64,000 nt of DNA from positions 5,031,658-5,095,657 of the forward strand of contig NC_079905.1 in assembly GCF_024868665.1 (NCBI RefSeq). Direction: 5' to 3'. Every line of letters starts with the position of its first letter. The stretch's first letter is position 1. Positions 16,696 through 46,331 of this stretch are shown piece by piece. The notes beneath the pieces are model-generated. The model made no database searches and was not told the DNA's origin. It was given only the letters and a program-made list of their open reading frames with translations. The translations under genes and the position numbers were made by a program. Source of the DNA: Triplophysa rosa. Lineage: Eukaryota > Chordata > Actinopteri > Cypriniformes > Nemacheilidae.

Positions 16696-19600
16696 CAACT
16701 GCGATCAACAAACCCATCAATAAAGGAAAAAATGTGCATTTGCATTTATAAGTTTTGCCCTCATATTCAAAACAATGACAAGCTGTAAAAACACTAGGAC
16801 TCTTTCTGAAATCAGAATCAATCACACGAGGGTGAATCACATCATCCTTCACAATCAACAAAGTGCAAAGCATATGCAATATGCACACCATATTTCATGC
16901 ATATAGCAGCGCGACCTCTGCTTTCGCGCATACTGAGTCACACGTTAAAGCCACGACAGTGACTAACACGCACTGTATTTCTTGCCATCACACAAGCGCA
17001 CATGTTAGTAGCGCTGATGCAATACAGCGATGTCCTCTACACCAAATAAATACGAGTGTAGACACACTGATTTAAAAAGGCTTTCGTTGGGTTGTTGGGA
17101 ACATATTGAAGCCTCGATATGTTCAAAGAGATGAAGCTTTTGAGGTAAGGATGCAGGGAGAGGAAGCGGGGGGGTGACACTGTCACAGATGTGTGGAGAG
17201 TGGGGGGTTGGCAGGGTAGAAAGAGACCCTGTTGAGAGGAGAGGAAGGATGCTGAAATGAGGGAGGATGGGACTTTGGGACCCTTGTGGGAGGGGGAATG
17301 AGATCAATAATGAGCAAAACACAAGGTTACGCACCTTTAAATGCCCCACTTGCGCTTTACAGTGTGCTTTACTGACTGGCTATGCTCGGCAAGTCGCATC
17401 TTCCGGGGTTGCCATCGGCAACGCCACGTGTGGCCAATGATGTGAAGTGGAGAGACAGAGTCCGAGAAGCCTGAGCTTGAGGACGTGCACTACAACATCT
17501 GCAGATGCACATACACACTAACTCTCTCTCGCACACTTGATGGGTCTTAAAGACACAGGGGTCTTGTCATTGGCCCACAACCCACTTTTCTTCCATCTCT
17601 GTTGTTACATTTAGTCATTTAGCAGACGCTTTTATCCAAAGCGACTTACAGAGAGTTCAGGGAGCAATGCAGCGATATGTCTTACAGGAGCAATAATACA
17701 ATAGGTGCTAATACCAAGTTACTAGTTTACCTCACACACACTTTATTTTTCTCCATCTATTTGTCAGTGCGTGGGTCGAACGTGTTCTCTTAGAATAGAT
17801 ATGCTGCAGTGAGCAAGAGTTGGGCAGATAGATCACCTCCTAGCTTAGTTTGCTTGTTCCTCTCTTATAGCAACGCACACTAGGTAGCCCGCAGTACACA
17901 TCCATAGTCATTTCTCTTGTCTTTCTCTATCCCCCATCATCATCCCTCTTTCTTTAACTTCAGCTGTCTCTGTCCCATCCACAAACAGGTGCAAGTGACA
18001 TATGCCAGACCAATATGCAGCCCATTACCAATTTACGACCAAGCGCACACCACAACAGGGGCATGGAGGGATGAAGGGATGACGGGCAGAAACGAGATGC
18101 TGAGAACAGTAGGCCTTAGAGAAGGAACCAAAGCAGGATTTAAGGTCTTTTAGTCAGCAACAAGTCTTCACGTAGTGCAAACATTCGGCTTCGTTGTCCA
18201 ACAAAGAACAAAAGAAACGGATGCTGACACGCATTAGTCATTTCATGCTTAAAACACGTCGAGATTTGCTTTGTTACGGGCATTTAAATGCAACACTTGA
18301 CTGCTGGTGTTGACGATGCGCCATAGTTATAAGTGAGACACACACACGTACACACAAACAGACTATATGCTGCTATAGGCTACACACTAAGCAGCATCAT
18401 GGCAGTGAGAGGAAATTAAAATTCCAGTGGTGGAGGACACACGCTGCGCGAGCTCCAATGACATCTATGCATCTCAATCTCACACTCGTCATGCACATAT
18501 TCTCTTGCAATTTTATTAAAAGTCCGTTTAAACAATAATGTACCAAAAACGCCGCATAAGACGAGCTGTAATCGAGCGCGCGACCTATGTGTATGCGACC
18601 CTCGCGCACGTTGCAGCAGCATCAGCATCAGCATCGGACAGGAACAAAATGAAGGCACGTCTTACCTGCGTGTGTGTCAACAGCTGTCCGCTTTGCATCT
18701 GTGGAAAACAATGGTCTCGAAGCTGAGATTTAAAAAAAATAACCGTAACTGTTGAAAGTGATCAGTCTTTGCTGATATCAAATCAAATGAGATGATGCAG
18801 CACGCTAGAAGGCGATGCAATATTCACAGAGATGGGGTCTTGCGTTTTACAGCTCTTGGTTCGTAGAAAAAAGACGCAGTTTTGTGGCATTGGCAATGGG
18901 AGAGTATCTCGCGGCTAAAAAACAAGCGCTTCTCTCGTGCAAAAAAAATGAACCGTTTCAAAATATAGTTTTATATAGTCAAGGTGAAAGAAATAAGTGG
19001 ACGTGTAATTGCAAAATATTGGCAAAAATATCAACCATGCGCAACTTACTGTCCGAAGAGACAAAAACGCATATTATTCCAGGTAAAAATATTTTCTTCA
19101 AATAAAACGCTATTGACATGCACAAATCTAATCCGTGTGTCGCCAAATAATCATAAAACGGCAGATTAATTAGACGCGCCTGGTAATATCCGATTCCCTT
19201 GCTATTTTAATGACCGTATCTGCTCTATTATTCCGCTTTCAATACAAATTCAATGGGCTCCACACATCACTAATAAAGATCTACCTCCGCTCCACTGAAA
19301 CGCAAGGAAAACCAATTGCTCCCACAAAGGTCCGCTTCGCTCAGTTTACATCAATTGATTGGAGCGAGCCGAGGCTCGCACGTGGTTTCATTTGCTAAAT
19401 GTTGGAAATGATCTGCCAATCGCTGGCACGCTTTATTGGCCGAGAACGTCTTTTCTGCTCATGTTGGACCTATTGGGGTTTAAGGCTAAATAAAACGACG
19501 CCTGTGCGCATGCAAACGCGCGCTTAAAGATTTCACAAAATCTCAGTTTCGCAATTCATCGCGCGAGAATTCATTCACGAATTTCAGGATTTTTACTGTT

Positions 19601-20013
19601 TTGATGTTTAAGAGCAAATATAGGGTTAGATTATAGATGAACGTTTCTGCACTTCCGTTGTGGCGTAGGTTGCTGTGGCAACCGCAGCTTCTCATGACAT
19701 CTAATAAAGGATTTGCGCAGTTTCAGAGATGTCTCTTTCTCTCCAAGGTTGACAGGTGCTTTCTGATCGTTGCCGTTCTCTACAACTATAACAAAGTGTA
19801 AGCTATTTCTTGGAGTGAAAAAACCAGGTAACACAATGTAAAAGTGGTATTTAGTCTAAACATGGAAAAAGCACAGGTTTCCAAAAAATAAAAATACAGG
19901 AAATTTGATGAACATAATTTTGCATGGACATATAGGGCGGCTTCTTTGACAAGGATCATCTTAAACCAGCACTATGCCTAAGTTAAATTAGGATATTTAG
20001 ACACCTCTAACAT
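16696..20013. other. Intergenic DNA with a weakly CpG-rich core near 18.2-19.6 kb
   Basis: No coding gene was recognised. Around 18.4-18.7 and 19.3-19.6 kb CG dinucleotides are more frequent than in the flanks. A minus-strand donor-like site (CACGCAG before GTAAGACG) lies at about 18660-18666. This could be the promoter and first non-coding exon of shisa7, 5 kb upstream of its start codon, but nothing proves it. Confidence 0.3.
17606..17735 (-). repeat. Tail fragment of a tRNA-derived SINE
   Basis: It contains CAGACGCTTTTATCCAAAGC followed by GACTTACA, the same core as the fuller SINE at 25170-25335. The tRNA-like head is not present here. Confidence 0.55.
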
Positions 20014-20419
20014 TTAAAGTTCACCCCAAAATGTTTTTTTCACACGATTTGTTCCAGATCTGTGTGTAATTCTTTGTTCTGATGAATACAGAGAAAGATA
20101 TATGGAAGAACGCTTATACCAAACAGTTCTTGGACCCCATTGACTTCCATAGAAGGAAAAAGTTTAGTTTGTTCTGTTGAACACTAAAGACATTTTGAAG
20201 AATGTAGAAAAGCAAATAGTTCATGGGCACTTTTGACTACCATTGTCATTTTTCCTACTATGGTAATCAACGAGGTCCAAGAACTTTTTGGTTACAAGCA
20301 TTCTTTCTAACAATCTTTCACTGTGTTCAACCAAACAAAGAAATTTATACAAGTTTTGAATAAATAGAGAGTGAGTGAATAATTCAGAATTTCCATTTTT
20401 GAGTGAACTAGCCCTTTAA
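20014..20419. repeat. Angel-like TTAA MITE
   Basis: It begins TTAAAGTTCACCCCAAAATG and ends GAGTGAACTAGCCCTTTAA. The two halves are inverted repeats meeting at the ATTGACTTCCATAG / CTATGGTAATCAA palindrome near 20140-20270. No coding capacity is present. Confidence 0.8.
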
Positions 20420-22806
20420 GTTGGTCTGGGACTCTATAGGCTTAAGCCCTTTCCGGGAAACCGCTCCATAGGGCTTATATAAGAGCTTAAGGACACAAGG
20501 TGCTAAAATTTGCATCAATTGCAATATAACTGACTTTTGATTTTCTAAAAATCATCTTTTAACTACTTGCAACTGCAAAATGGCAAACATTTTTTAGTTA
20601 GGGCCAGATCCCACATGGGCTCATGTTTTTTATCAAATGCAAATATATTTATTGTTATTGTACCTATATTGTCTTTTATACCTTTTGTACCTATAAATAC
20701 TTTTAGGACCTCCGTATAATTCAGTCAACTCTCAAACCTTAAAACTATCAGAAAAATATTCTCAATTATATTTCTATGTTGTTTCCGTTGCACAAAACTA
20801 AAAAAAACTAGGCTTGCTTGTTACTCTTAAATAAAATAACAAAAATTGAAGTGCGATTGAATTTGACTCAGCTTATATAATGTTGACTAAATGGGCCTAA
20901 ACTCACTCATCCATATTGTAAGCTGACTATTACTTGTTGTCCATGTTAAAACAAAACTTTGGGGCAGTCTGAATTTTTTCTGTGTACCTGTTTCTTGTAG
21001 CTGAGGTCTGAGCTGACAGTAGCTTTCTCACACGGTATGAAGTCAAGACGGTTTCAGGAGGCATTATTCTTAAATTCAGGAGACATTATTCTTAAATAGC
21101 ACACTGCAGATGGAAAAGAAACACACTCTAGGACACGGGGGTATGAGCATTCCGATTTGCGGTGACATGAGAAAATCTTTGTATTTGAGGCACGACTCGA
21201 TGTCTTTTTCTGAGGCGATGGTGAGGTCAGTCTTGTCGCTGTGGGTACTTCACGGTAGTGAACCTGCCAGAAGTGCTCGTAGCCTTTGCACACACATATA
21301 CAAACACACAAATCCAGATGATTCAAACGGTCCTGCAGCCGCTGGCCCTAACCAAATGCGTCATACGAGTTCAAAGAAGGTTTTAGTGTTTAAACACAAA
21401 AGCAAGGTATTTAATGATAACAACAGATGTTCACTGAAAACAATTCAGTTTCAAATTAATTCAAATTTCTCAGCGCTGATGAAAACCCAGACAACCTCTT
21501 TTTGAAAAGTAATTCTTTTATTTATATTTTACAGTCTTTACTTAAATTTCAACGTGTTTATTTAATCCAGGCCATTTCTAGAGTGTAATTTCTCATGCCA
21601 TTCAAATGAAATCGGGGGAGATCGACAGGAAAACAAACATTCTGTACAACACTTTTCCAGTTAGGAAAAAATATCTATAATTCACATTTCTGCTCTCTTC
21701 CACACGCTCATCAGGAAAGTTAAAGGTCAAAATAAAAACGAGGTGGTGTGCATGGGCTGTTTGCGTGATGCCCTATTCTTCAATGCCCTATTCCTCCCAC
21801 TCGAAAGCATTTCTTTGCACTAAATTAAATCTGATTGCAAACTTGTACAGCACGGACAAATATTAGGGAACAAAACATTTCCTATGAAACTCTGGATATT
21901 TCTGAGTGTCGTAGAACGAAACGGTGTCAAATCTGGACGACATTGGGTTCTAATGAAGTGTGTGAAAGTGTGACAACATTGACATATATATATATATATA
22001 GCTAATAAACGTTTGTAAACTCCCTTTCTTAGCCCAAATAAAAGCTCTGTATATTAAACACAGCTCACACAGGCACAATTTAACTATATTAAGTCTTTGT
22101 GATAAGAGTGACCAAGCCAAACCAATTCTTGCTGTTAGTTAGTGTCTATAAACACATCTTTAATATAATGTGCTTGAGCTGGTGCTATAGGCTCTTATCA
22201 AGTCACATCACAGTGGTAGCAAAATTCAAAATATCACTATATGTGGGGGTATAATATATATGTACGGCAAAGCACATATGATATGAATGAACACCTGTGC
22301 TTTAACCAGAGCAAGAAAGAGAACAGTTTGCCGCTGTTACCGGTTTTTTTTGGACCAGTGTATGCCAAAACATATTTGTGCCAACAAATTAAATTTGCTG
22401 ATGTTCACTTTAATAGTATTAATACTTAAAATGGTTTAATTTGTTTGTACTTAAAACGATGTTTTACGAAATTAGCTGTGGATAAATTACGCAGGCATAT
22501 TTGTGTTTTTGCTCGAATCTTACTGCTAATACCTTATTTGGTGCAATAATGCTCCATAAAGTTTAACGCTGTCAAGTCTGATGGAACGAGGGGCGGAGTT
22601 ACAAATGGAGAGGGGCGTGTCAAGGGGGGGAGTATTGAAGAAGAGTGGGCGAGCTCCAGATGCATTATGCACCAGCGAGACAAAAAAACTGTCCCGCACT
22701 CGCATCTGGGTCTCCACCTTGGTGAATGAAAGAGAGTGTGTATGTGCGTGTTGTTTCAGTTCGGAATGTCGACAGTAGTCCTCCGTTCCTGCCAGTTGTC
22801 TGCTTG
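20420..22806. other. Intergenic region, partly the cnot3 3' UTR
   Basis: The part next to 22806 lies just downstream of the cnot3 stop on the minus strand. A minus-strand AATAAA appears at about 21517-21522. A TA-dinucleotide run lies at about 21985-22000. A short frame near 20979-21040 with a donor-like end (AAGAAACAG before GTACAC) was examined and not accepted as an exon. Confidence 0.35.
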
Positions 22807-30736
<7,930 letters not shown>

Positions 30737-31999
30737 GACGACTTGACTATGATGTTTTCTTCATGCCTTCTTTTCCTGAAAGAAAATGAAATAAGACAGA
30801 AATAAGCTATATTGGACGGAACAAAGCTCTGTTTGTGGTTATTCAAGTATACATGCACATGAATAACAGCACTGATGCGGCACAGTTCACTTTTGACATG
30901 TTTATAGTTATCGTAGTTCAATCCACTTTGTTTATTAACTGGAACACAAATGCACAGACAACATAGTAGCATCAACATTCTTATATTATCTTAAATTACA
31001 TTTCTCACTTTGTTTTACAGAAGAACAGTGGTCCTTTAAGTTGGATAAAATGGTAGAACTTTCATTTGTGAGTGAACTAGTCTTTAAAGAAAAAATAGGC
31101 GATTAATGTATCTTGACGTATAAGAGCACATGACATCAAGAAATGTCTTTGAAGCCCAACACCTATAAATGATTAAATAACTCATTTTGTCCCCTTTGAA
31201 AGACTAAAGGCATTCACACACATACACACACTTCTTCGTACTGCATTTATGAAACAGCATTATACAAATACCCTATTCAAAAAGCCATACACACAAAAGA
31301 GATGAAATTATAGACACAACAGGATATTTTTGAACGAACTTTCTGGTTAATTGCCCAAACAACATACAAATAACCCTGAAAGGACAGATTCAACTCAAAG
31401 ATGACACTAGTTTAAAGACCATTTTAAAAGACAGACTCTCCAAACACTGTCTGACCTAAAGCTCATAAACATATTTTAAATGTGGCCCAATCATAAAGGC
31501 ATCAGTAGAAATGTGTAATTAATTCAAAAGTAGTCATAAATGAACGTGAATATTACAATATGTAGACACGCTGTCACCCTCCACGTCAATCAAAGTTCTC
31601 TGACACAGGAGTCGCGCGCATCCACTGAGTTCTCGCAACAATGTAGCGCGTGCAAACACAACAGCTGGCTGTTCAAGACCCTCCATAGGCTGTTACAATA
31701 CAATGCAATGCAAGTCCAATCTAAAGTAAACCTTAAAACCCCAAATCTCACGACCTCGATGATAACAGCTCACTTAAAGCTGGATGTTTTCATGGTCACG
31801 AATATGAAACCAGAGCCTGCCATGGCATGCATGTGGATTCTCTTATCTGTCTAATGTGTTAACGTGAGCGCGTCTTAAAACTTCAGGCGAATGCATACTG
31901 CTTTCCCCGCGCGGTGACGAGATAATACGATCACTTTAAAGGAGTTAGAAAGCACGCCACCCATTCGGTATCGAGCGAGCCGTGAACGCGACCGGCTCG

Positions 32000-32350
32000 A
32001 GCTTTTTGGCTGGGATACAAATTGGAAGGGAAAGAAAAAAGAGGCACGTAGTGGAGTGACGCTCCCACGATTCGATGATGCGTTACCTTATTTTCCTGAG
32101 TTTCACCTTTCCTCTTAATATCCCCTTCGGTTCCAGCACAATTACTTAACTTTTTACGCTATATTTTTATTTTCTATTATTTCTATTCGTCAAACAATCA
32201 CTTCGCGCATCAAAGATGGCCACCAGGAACACCTCCTCCGCTGAGCGCTGGAGGTGTGGCTCCGCCCACCGACGCGCCATTGGGTGCCGCTCGCCAGCGC
32301 ATATCTTTTATTGGATTAGAGGAGCTGTCGATTTATTTGCACTGCTTGAC
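32000..32350 (-). promoter_or_regulatory. cnot3: cnot3 promoter and first non-coding exon
   Basis: A CpG-rich block lies 1.3-1.6 kb upstream of the cnot3 start codon. On the minus strand a donor (AGGAAAATAAG before GTAACG) sits at 32087. It pairs naturally with the acceptor at 30776-30778, so the second exon carries 5' UTR (30775-30737) and then the ATG. The transcription start is inferred to be near 32200-32350. The inference rests on sequence composition and splice sites only. Confidence 0.55.
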
Positions 32351-34486
32351 AGCTTCCGTGCATAGCGAGTGATGGTTGGCGTGTATGAGGAGGTTAAAGG
32401 TGTACCGTGATGTCTTGAAAAAACTCCGACGACGATAATATTGTGTTAAAACCATTTGCATTTTTAGTGATTTTTATACCATTCATGCCTATCACAGGAA
32501 TGCAGTGGGCACAATAAACCTGACCATCCTATTGGTTTATCTCAAGGAGGCTGATGCACAACATAAACCTGCTTATGATCTTACCAAAACAATAGCTTTC
32601 GGAATAGAAAAAAATAGCAGTAAAGTAAAATAAGACGAGCAGGCAAAACTATCAAGCAATTGATATTTGTATGGGCAATCAAATATTCTTAACCTGGGCA
32701 TATAACATTTTAAAATAATCTAAAAAAAAAAAGAATATAACTTATGTTTGTTGCTTTTTGTAAATGTGTGTAAAAGTGCTAAAAAAATGAACCCATTTAA
32801 CGCTATATATTGTTGTAAAATGATTTTACTATTGTTTGCATAAGAAGAAAATAAAATCAAGACATATTCAAAAGTATTCAATGAACAGAAAGAAATGTAT
32901 GTAAATATATTCAACACACTAGTAACATATCTGATCTTACAGAAAAAGAAAACAATAGGCCTCTTCAGTTTTCTGGTCCTATAATGTTTGTTAACCCTGA
33001 TATTAAAACCAATCACACATACGATTAGATGCGACATAGACAAAATAAATCAAAGAAAATAAAGTTTAAATCAGAATACACCAGTAGACAAGTGTTTGTA
33101 TGCAGCATGTTGCTGCACGGCAGTGATAAAGCCTTCAACTGTACAGAGAGAGAGAAAATAGGGAGAAAATGATTAACTTTGGTTCCAGTTCACAAGGGTC
33201 TTTATAAAACCACATTAACACAACTATCACAGTTCTTTCAGAGCATTTGAGTCTTCTGTATCAGCTGAAGTCTATATCACAGGCTTCAGAAAACCACAAC
33301 TTTCCAACCCAACCAATGAGCTTTAAACCAAATAAGATCACATGTTTTGGATCGCCAGAAACCCCCATTTTAATTAGTCCTTAAAAGGAACACATTCAAC
33401 AGTCCGTTATAGACACTTGTGGTACATCAGTGTATTCTGAACTGCTGATTTTAACAAAGATGTTCCTGGGATGGTCTTAACAGTAACCATTAAATATATA
33501 AGACTGATAGCTTTGCTGGACTACTTGAGAAGCAATAAGCAGCATATGGATGACAAACAGTGTCAAAGAATTATGTATACTCTGTAAGATTGTGATGTAC
33601 TGATCTGGTTTGGAGACCAGACATTCGATCAGCCACAAAACAAAGAACATAAAAATGCTACATATTGCTCCTTTTAAACAGACTAGCATGCAATGGTAGT
33701 GTATCCCAAGCCACTCAAACCCAGAGAGACTCATCCAGAGATTCATACTTCCAATAGTTTTATTATCAAAAGTGGCCTATTATACTGAAAATCACACATA
33801 GAAACACAAATGCTTCCACACAGGACATATGTCGTCACCAAATGGGAAGGTAATTACGTATGAAAGAGATCAAATGAGTTAAAGGAGAAACTTTTATACC
33901 AAAAACAAGCTCTGGGACAGTCTAATAACTGAAGATATAAACTGCGAGAAGCTACAGAATGGGAGGGAGACGTGGCGTGTTGGCCAACAGAGAAGACAAA
34001 TGTCTTGTGAAAAGGATCAATGGGTTATAATTCAAAGCGTGGAATAAAAAAGGGATAAAAAACAAAGTCAAGGACAAGATGATGACATCTTCATTTGAAT
34101 TACCTGCCTGAATATAACTATGGTAATGCCGAATGCATCTCTGCGTACATTTCTTGGTGCTTCTCTGTTGGGCAGCAACGTCACGATGTTACAATTTTTG
34201 CTTCAGTATACAATTAAAAAATAGTAACAATTTTATTAACAGAATAAGCCATTTTCCGCCAATGTTCTTAAAATACAAACAAAAGCAAAAGAAACAACCC
34301 TCCCATAATTGATCACAAATCTTAATTTAACCCTCAAAACAACAAAAAAATGAACATTTGCCTTTCGGCTTATTTATGAGTACAAAAATGTTCCCCCTTT
34401 CATCATCTCTGCCTTAATTTCTCTCTCTACAGAGCTAATATCACATAGCTGCTATTTTATCATTTTCCTCTCTCTTCCTCATGTTT
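32351..34486. other. Intergenic DNA between cnot3 promoter and u2af2 3' end
   Basis: No exon was recognised. The right part is the u2af2 3' UTR: a minus-strand AATAAA (TTTATT on plus) at 34232-34237 lies 250 bases after the stop codon and is a likely polyadenylation signal. The remainder is AT-rich. Confidence 0.45.
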
Positions 34487-39807
<5,321 letters not shown>

Positions 39808-39809
39808 TG

Positions 39810-40260
39810 TGCTGTTGTGAACGGACTCCGATCCTTTAGCTAATGCGCTTTTCACTTAAACTCGCTTTAATTTACCCGCAAACTCAAGAGCCCGAATAAA
39901 ACGTCGCTGAAGTTATAAAATACTACCAGCATACGCTGTTCCCCGAAAAATAACTAAATTTGTGCACGGATATAAATAAACACTTTTCTGCACGGTGTTG
40001 TTAGCTGCTAATGCTAACTCGAACCGGTGCAGATTGGAAAAACAACGGCTTAGGACGGTAAAACAGGTAAATAAACCCTTTAGTTATAATAATATGTCCC
40101 TTAATTATACTTCTTGACAGTCAAATGTTGTTATTTTGTAATTCTTGAATAGGTTTAAGTCCACACAGTCTCGGCTAAAATGCTAAGCGCCAATTCCGCG
40201 TTGGCGGATGCGTTGTGTCCGTTACTTCACAACCCCGCTTAACATGGCTTTAAACGAGCG
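39810..40260 (-). promoter_or_regulatory. u2af2: u2af2 promoter region
   Basis: This is a CG-richer stretch immediately upstream of the u2af2 ATG, with no acceptor between it and the start codon. The first coding exon probably also carries the 5' UTR. The start site is not defined. Confidence 0.45.
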
Positions 40261-41515
40261 CGATGTTGAAGTGTCTGCCCCCTACAGGTCTGGAGAAAGA
40301 AAAAGCAAGATATTTTGTTTCTAGATTTTATTACATTTTTGTACGTGCAATTTTCTCTTTAAAGATAAAGTGTGTGGTATTTTGTGAAGGAAATTATTTA
40401 AAAATGTGCTTTTCCGGGTGATGTTGGAGAAGTTTAAAACTTATTTAAAACACTCTTAGTCAGAGGGACAATGGACCACAAGAAAATCCTACCGAACTGT
40501 TGCTTTACAACCAAGTTATTAACCAGGAGCAATACATAAACACCACTTTAGCATTATATATTTTCTTATACAGTTATCCCAAGAGATAAATATTAATAAT
40601 TGTCTAATATAAGCAAGTTTTGGTGTTAAACCATTTCTATCACAAATATTTCAGATTATCAACAATATCTTAAAACAAATATATATTTTAGGTTTGCCTA
40701 CCTTTTGAATCATTAACGCAAGTACCCAAAGTTGACAAAAAAATAAGGATTGCTGTATGATTATTGGTTTTCTCTTCACTGGATTTTTCATTGATTTGAA
40801 ATGCAGCACAAGACCTGATTGGCCTTTTCATCATTAAACTTGAATGATTGACAAACAAAGACACGGTTTAAAAGGTATGAAGATGATTGTAAGATTGTTG
40901 CAAATTGAGGACTTTATTTCTCAAATAATCTTCAGCACAAGTCGTATCTTCAAAAAAGATCATACCTTCCTACCATCTCAAAACATATAAATTTGGTCAT
41001 ATGATTTCAACAACCAATTAAATAATCAGGTAACAGTTGATAATTTGTTGACAATTCAATTAAGGAGAGAAGCAATAACTTTTTCCCAGGTTAGAGTAGC
41101 ATAAGCATATAAAAATAATAAAGATGGGTAACCCTTCAAAAATACAGTGAATGACTATTTATCTTGCACATTGCTGGACCTGCTCAGTATTCCATAATGT
41201 AATTACTTAAAGTTCTGGGACAAATTCCACACATTTACAATAGGCTGACAAACATTATAAATATGTATTAAACTGTCAGTCACCCCATTTACAGTTAAAG
41301 CATTAACAATATAAATGTTTCTTGTGACATGACTGTAGAATTACCATAACCAAAAACTGACACAAAATAGGGATTTCATTTTTTTCTCTAAAATGAGTAG
41401 ATCTAGAGCTGAGGTAGAGTAAAAAAGAAAAGACAAAAACATCCCATAAAGTTTCTTAGCTGACTCCATATTTTCCATATACTCCTCCTCACAAAAGGAA
41501 TACGTTGTTGAAAAT
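40261..41515. other. Intergenic DNA with the ccdc106 3' UTR
   Basis: No coding sequence was recognised. A minus-strand AATAAA (TTTATT on plus, 40913-40918) lies 600 bases after the ccdc106 stop and is the best candidate for its polyadenylation signal. Two genes on the same strand are thus separated by less than 1 kb of unassigned DNA. Confidence 0.45.
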
Positions 41516-44452
<2,937 letters not shown>

Positions 44453-44899
44453 GATGATATTGGTGACATGGATCCGACTGATATCCACAAACCTACGAAC
44501 AAACAAACTATCTTAAATTGCAGGTCTATTAAATAAAAAATTGCTTCTTTTTCACTTGAAATGAAGTTGAGGAGCCAGGTGCGTTAAACAGCGCAGGGCT
44601 TGTAACAATTAGCAGATGACTGAGTAGTTAATAAGGCATTAACATTAACAAGTGGTTAATTAAACATTAGTTATTCTGACTGAATTTCTCTTCACGTCCA
44701 ACACGAGAACAGACGAATTTCAGAGTTTCATACGTTACATTACAGCATGTTTTGCTAACAAAGTAAGAGTGCGAGTACGTTTATATACTTTGCAAATGAG
44801 TACTTTAAATATCAGTATTTAAACAAACATAGAAACCCATTAAATCGCACCAGTTACTTCTGTTTTAAATGTTACAAAACTTTTATACTCACAATTGCA

Positions 44900-45570
44900 A
44901 GTTCAAACTCAGTTTTTGCTAAACTCCAGGCTGGGTTGAAGCGTCCGCATGGTGATTGGCTGTCAGTATTTGTTGTTACGTGTATTTGCTGCTGTGCTGA
45001 TAAGTGTATCATAAAGATTGACCGGTTGTTTGACAGAGAGCCGTGAGAAACCATCCGGGTCTTTTGTAAGTCAGCGTAAGGTACGGCGCTCTCTTAGAAG
45101 ACACGCCCACCGCAGATCTTTTTCCGGTATTTTAAAGAAATGTTTATTATTTTCATTCACATTTATACAGCTTGCCTAAAATGCAAATATGATATCTAGA
45201 TTGTTAGTGTTAATTGTGCCATTAAGGCGGAGCCTAATTTTGTGCAAATCGTAAGGAATATGTTTTAATGGAAAGTATTAATTTGTTAATTTGTTAACTT
45301 TTGATTAATTGAATTAGCAGAACAAATGAACACGGGGTCTCCCACTACAGGAATGTGCGCATTTTTGTGTTGTTATATTTACTGTAATTGTTTCTGCCTA
45401 AACGTTTTGTAAGGTGCGATTCCGGTGGTGTCAAATATCAAAAAGCCTGGGTGGGACCGGAAGTAGCTGTAGACAGGTACAGTAGTTCTCTCCATATTTG
45501 ACTCGATCGCGCCTGAAAAAGCGATAATGTGTTCATGTTGGTGAAGCGAAGATCACTGAAATCAAGGTTA
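44900..45570. promoter_or_regulatory. Shared head-to-head promoter region, ccdc106 and tmem238-type gene
   Basis: ccdc106 is transcribed leftward from about 45.0 kb and the tmem238-type gene rightward from about 45.5 kb. A plus-strand donor (AAATCAAG before GTTAGT) at 45566 closes a likely first non-coding exon, which pairs with the acceptor at about 46002. The space between the two presumed starts is roughly 400-500 bp. The exact starts are inferred. Confidence 0.45.
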
Positions 45571-46010
45571 GTTTTGTTCATAAATCATTTGAGATGGAAA
45601 AGAGTTTGATTTAAATGTTGCGAGTAGAATGCATATTGATTATGAGTGTTGACACTGTAACATGTTTTTATTTTCCGAGCACATGAGTTGTAGAATAAGG
45701 ACGAAAGCTGGGGCACTTTTGTTTACTTTGGACTTTTAAAGTAAATATTTTAGACTGAACTGCTGTTTTTTGTTGTAATAAGTGTATTTAGCAGATAAAA
45801 GTTGCTTATTTTACAGTAGTTACAGTACGTATGGCCTTTTTGGGGCCAACTTTGAAATTAAAATCCCATCATAGCATAAAAAACGAATTTCTTTTCGTCC
45901 AATTAGAACTTAAAACCTGATTAGTATTAGTCACCAAATCATTATTTATTTGTAGTATGATTTCTGTTTTACTTACAAAATGTGTATAATGCTTATGTCC
46001 AACAGCTACC

Positions 46011-46331
46011 ATGGCATTCTGCAGTGGTCTTAAACATTGCAAAGTGGCCTTGGCCTTTGCTATTGTTTTTGACGTATTTGGCTTCACAGCCCTGTTTTTG
46101 GGGCTCTTTGCACCACTGGAGGTGAAAGGGAGAGATTTCGGGGATCTGCTTGTCTACACCGGTGTTCTCTTGGTACTGATATCACTTGGTGCTTGGGTCA
46201 TGTGGTACAGTGGCAATATTGAGGGTATGCCACCCCAAAAGGACTTGAGCCGAATAGGCACCGCTGTGGACCGCCTGGCCCGCAATCTCAGCAGGAAAAT
46301 ACACACAAATCGTGTTCACAGAGGGCCCTGA
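46011..46331 (+). CDS. tmem238: TMEM238-family small membrane protein
   Basis: The protein has 106 residues in one coding exon. The start ATG lies in a good context (CTACCATGG) a few bases after an acceptor, which implies a 5' UTR intron. Two hydrophobic helices are visible: about residues 12-36 (ALAFAIVFDVFGFTALFLGL) and about 47-65 (LVYTGVLLVLISLGAWVMWY). Between them lies the family signature EVKGRDFGDLL, and WYSGNIE follows the second helix. The C-terminal tail is basic. Function is not known. The human family has TMEM238 and TMEM238L; the neighbourhood fits either, so the symbol is tentative. A possible polyadenylation signal lies at 47615-47620. Confidence 0.85.
   Translation: MAFCSGLKHCKVALAFAIVFDVFGFTALFLGLFAPLEVKGRDFGDLLVYTGVLLVLISLGAWVMWYSGNIEGMPPQKDLSRIGTAVDRLARNLSRKIHTNRVHRGP

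Noticed and set aside
21054..21326. Minus-strand open frame and donor-like end near 20979, considered as exons of an unknown gene
   Set aside because: Stops lie within a few codons upstream of the donor-like segment, no good acceptor exists, and neither segment resembles a known protein.
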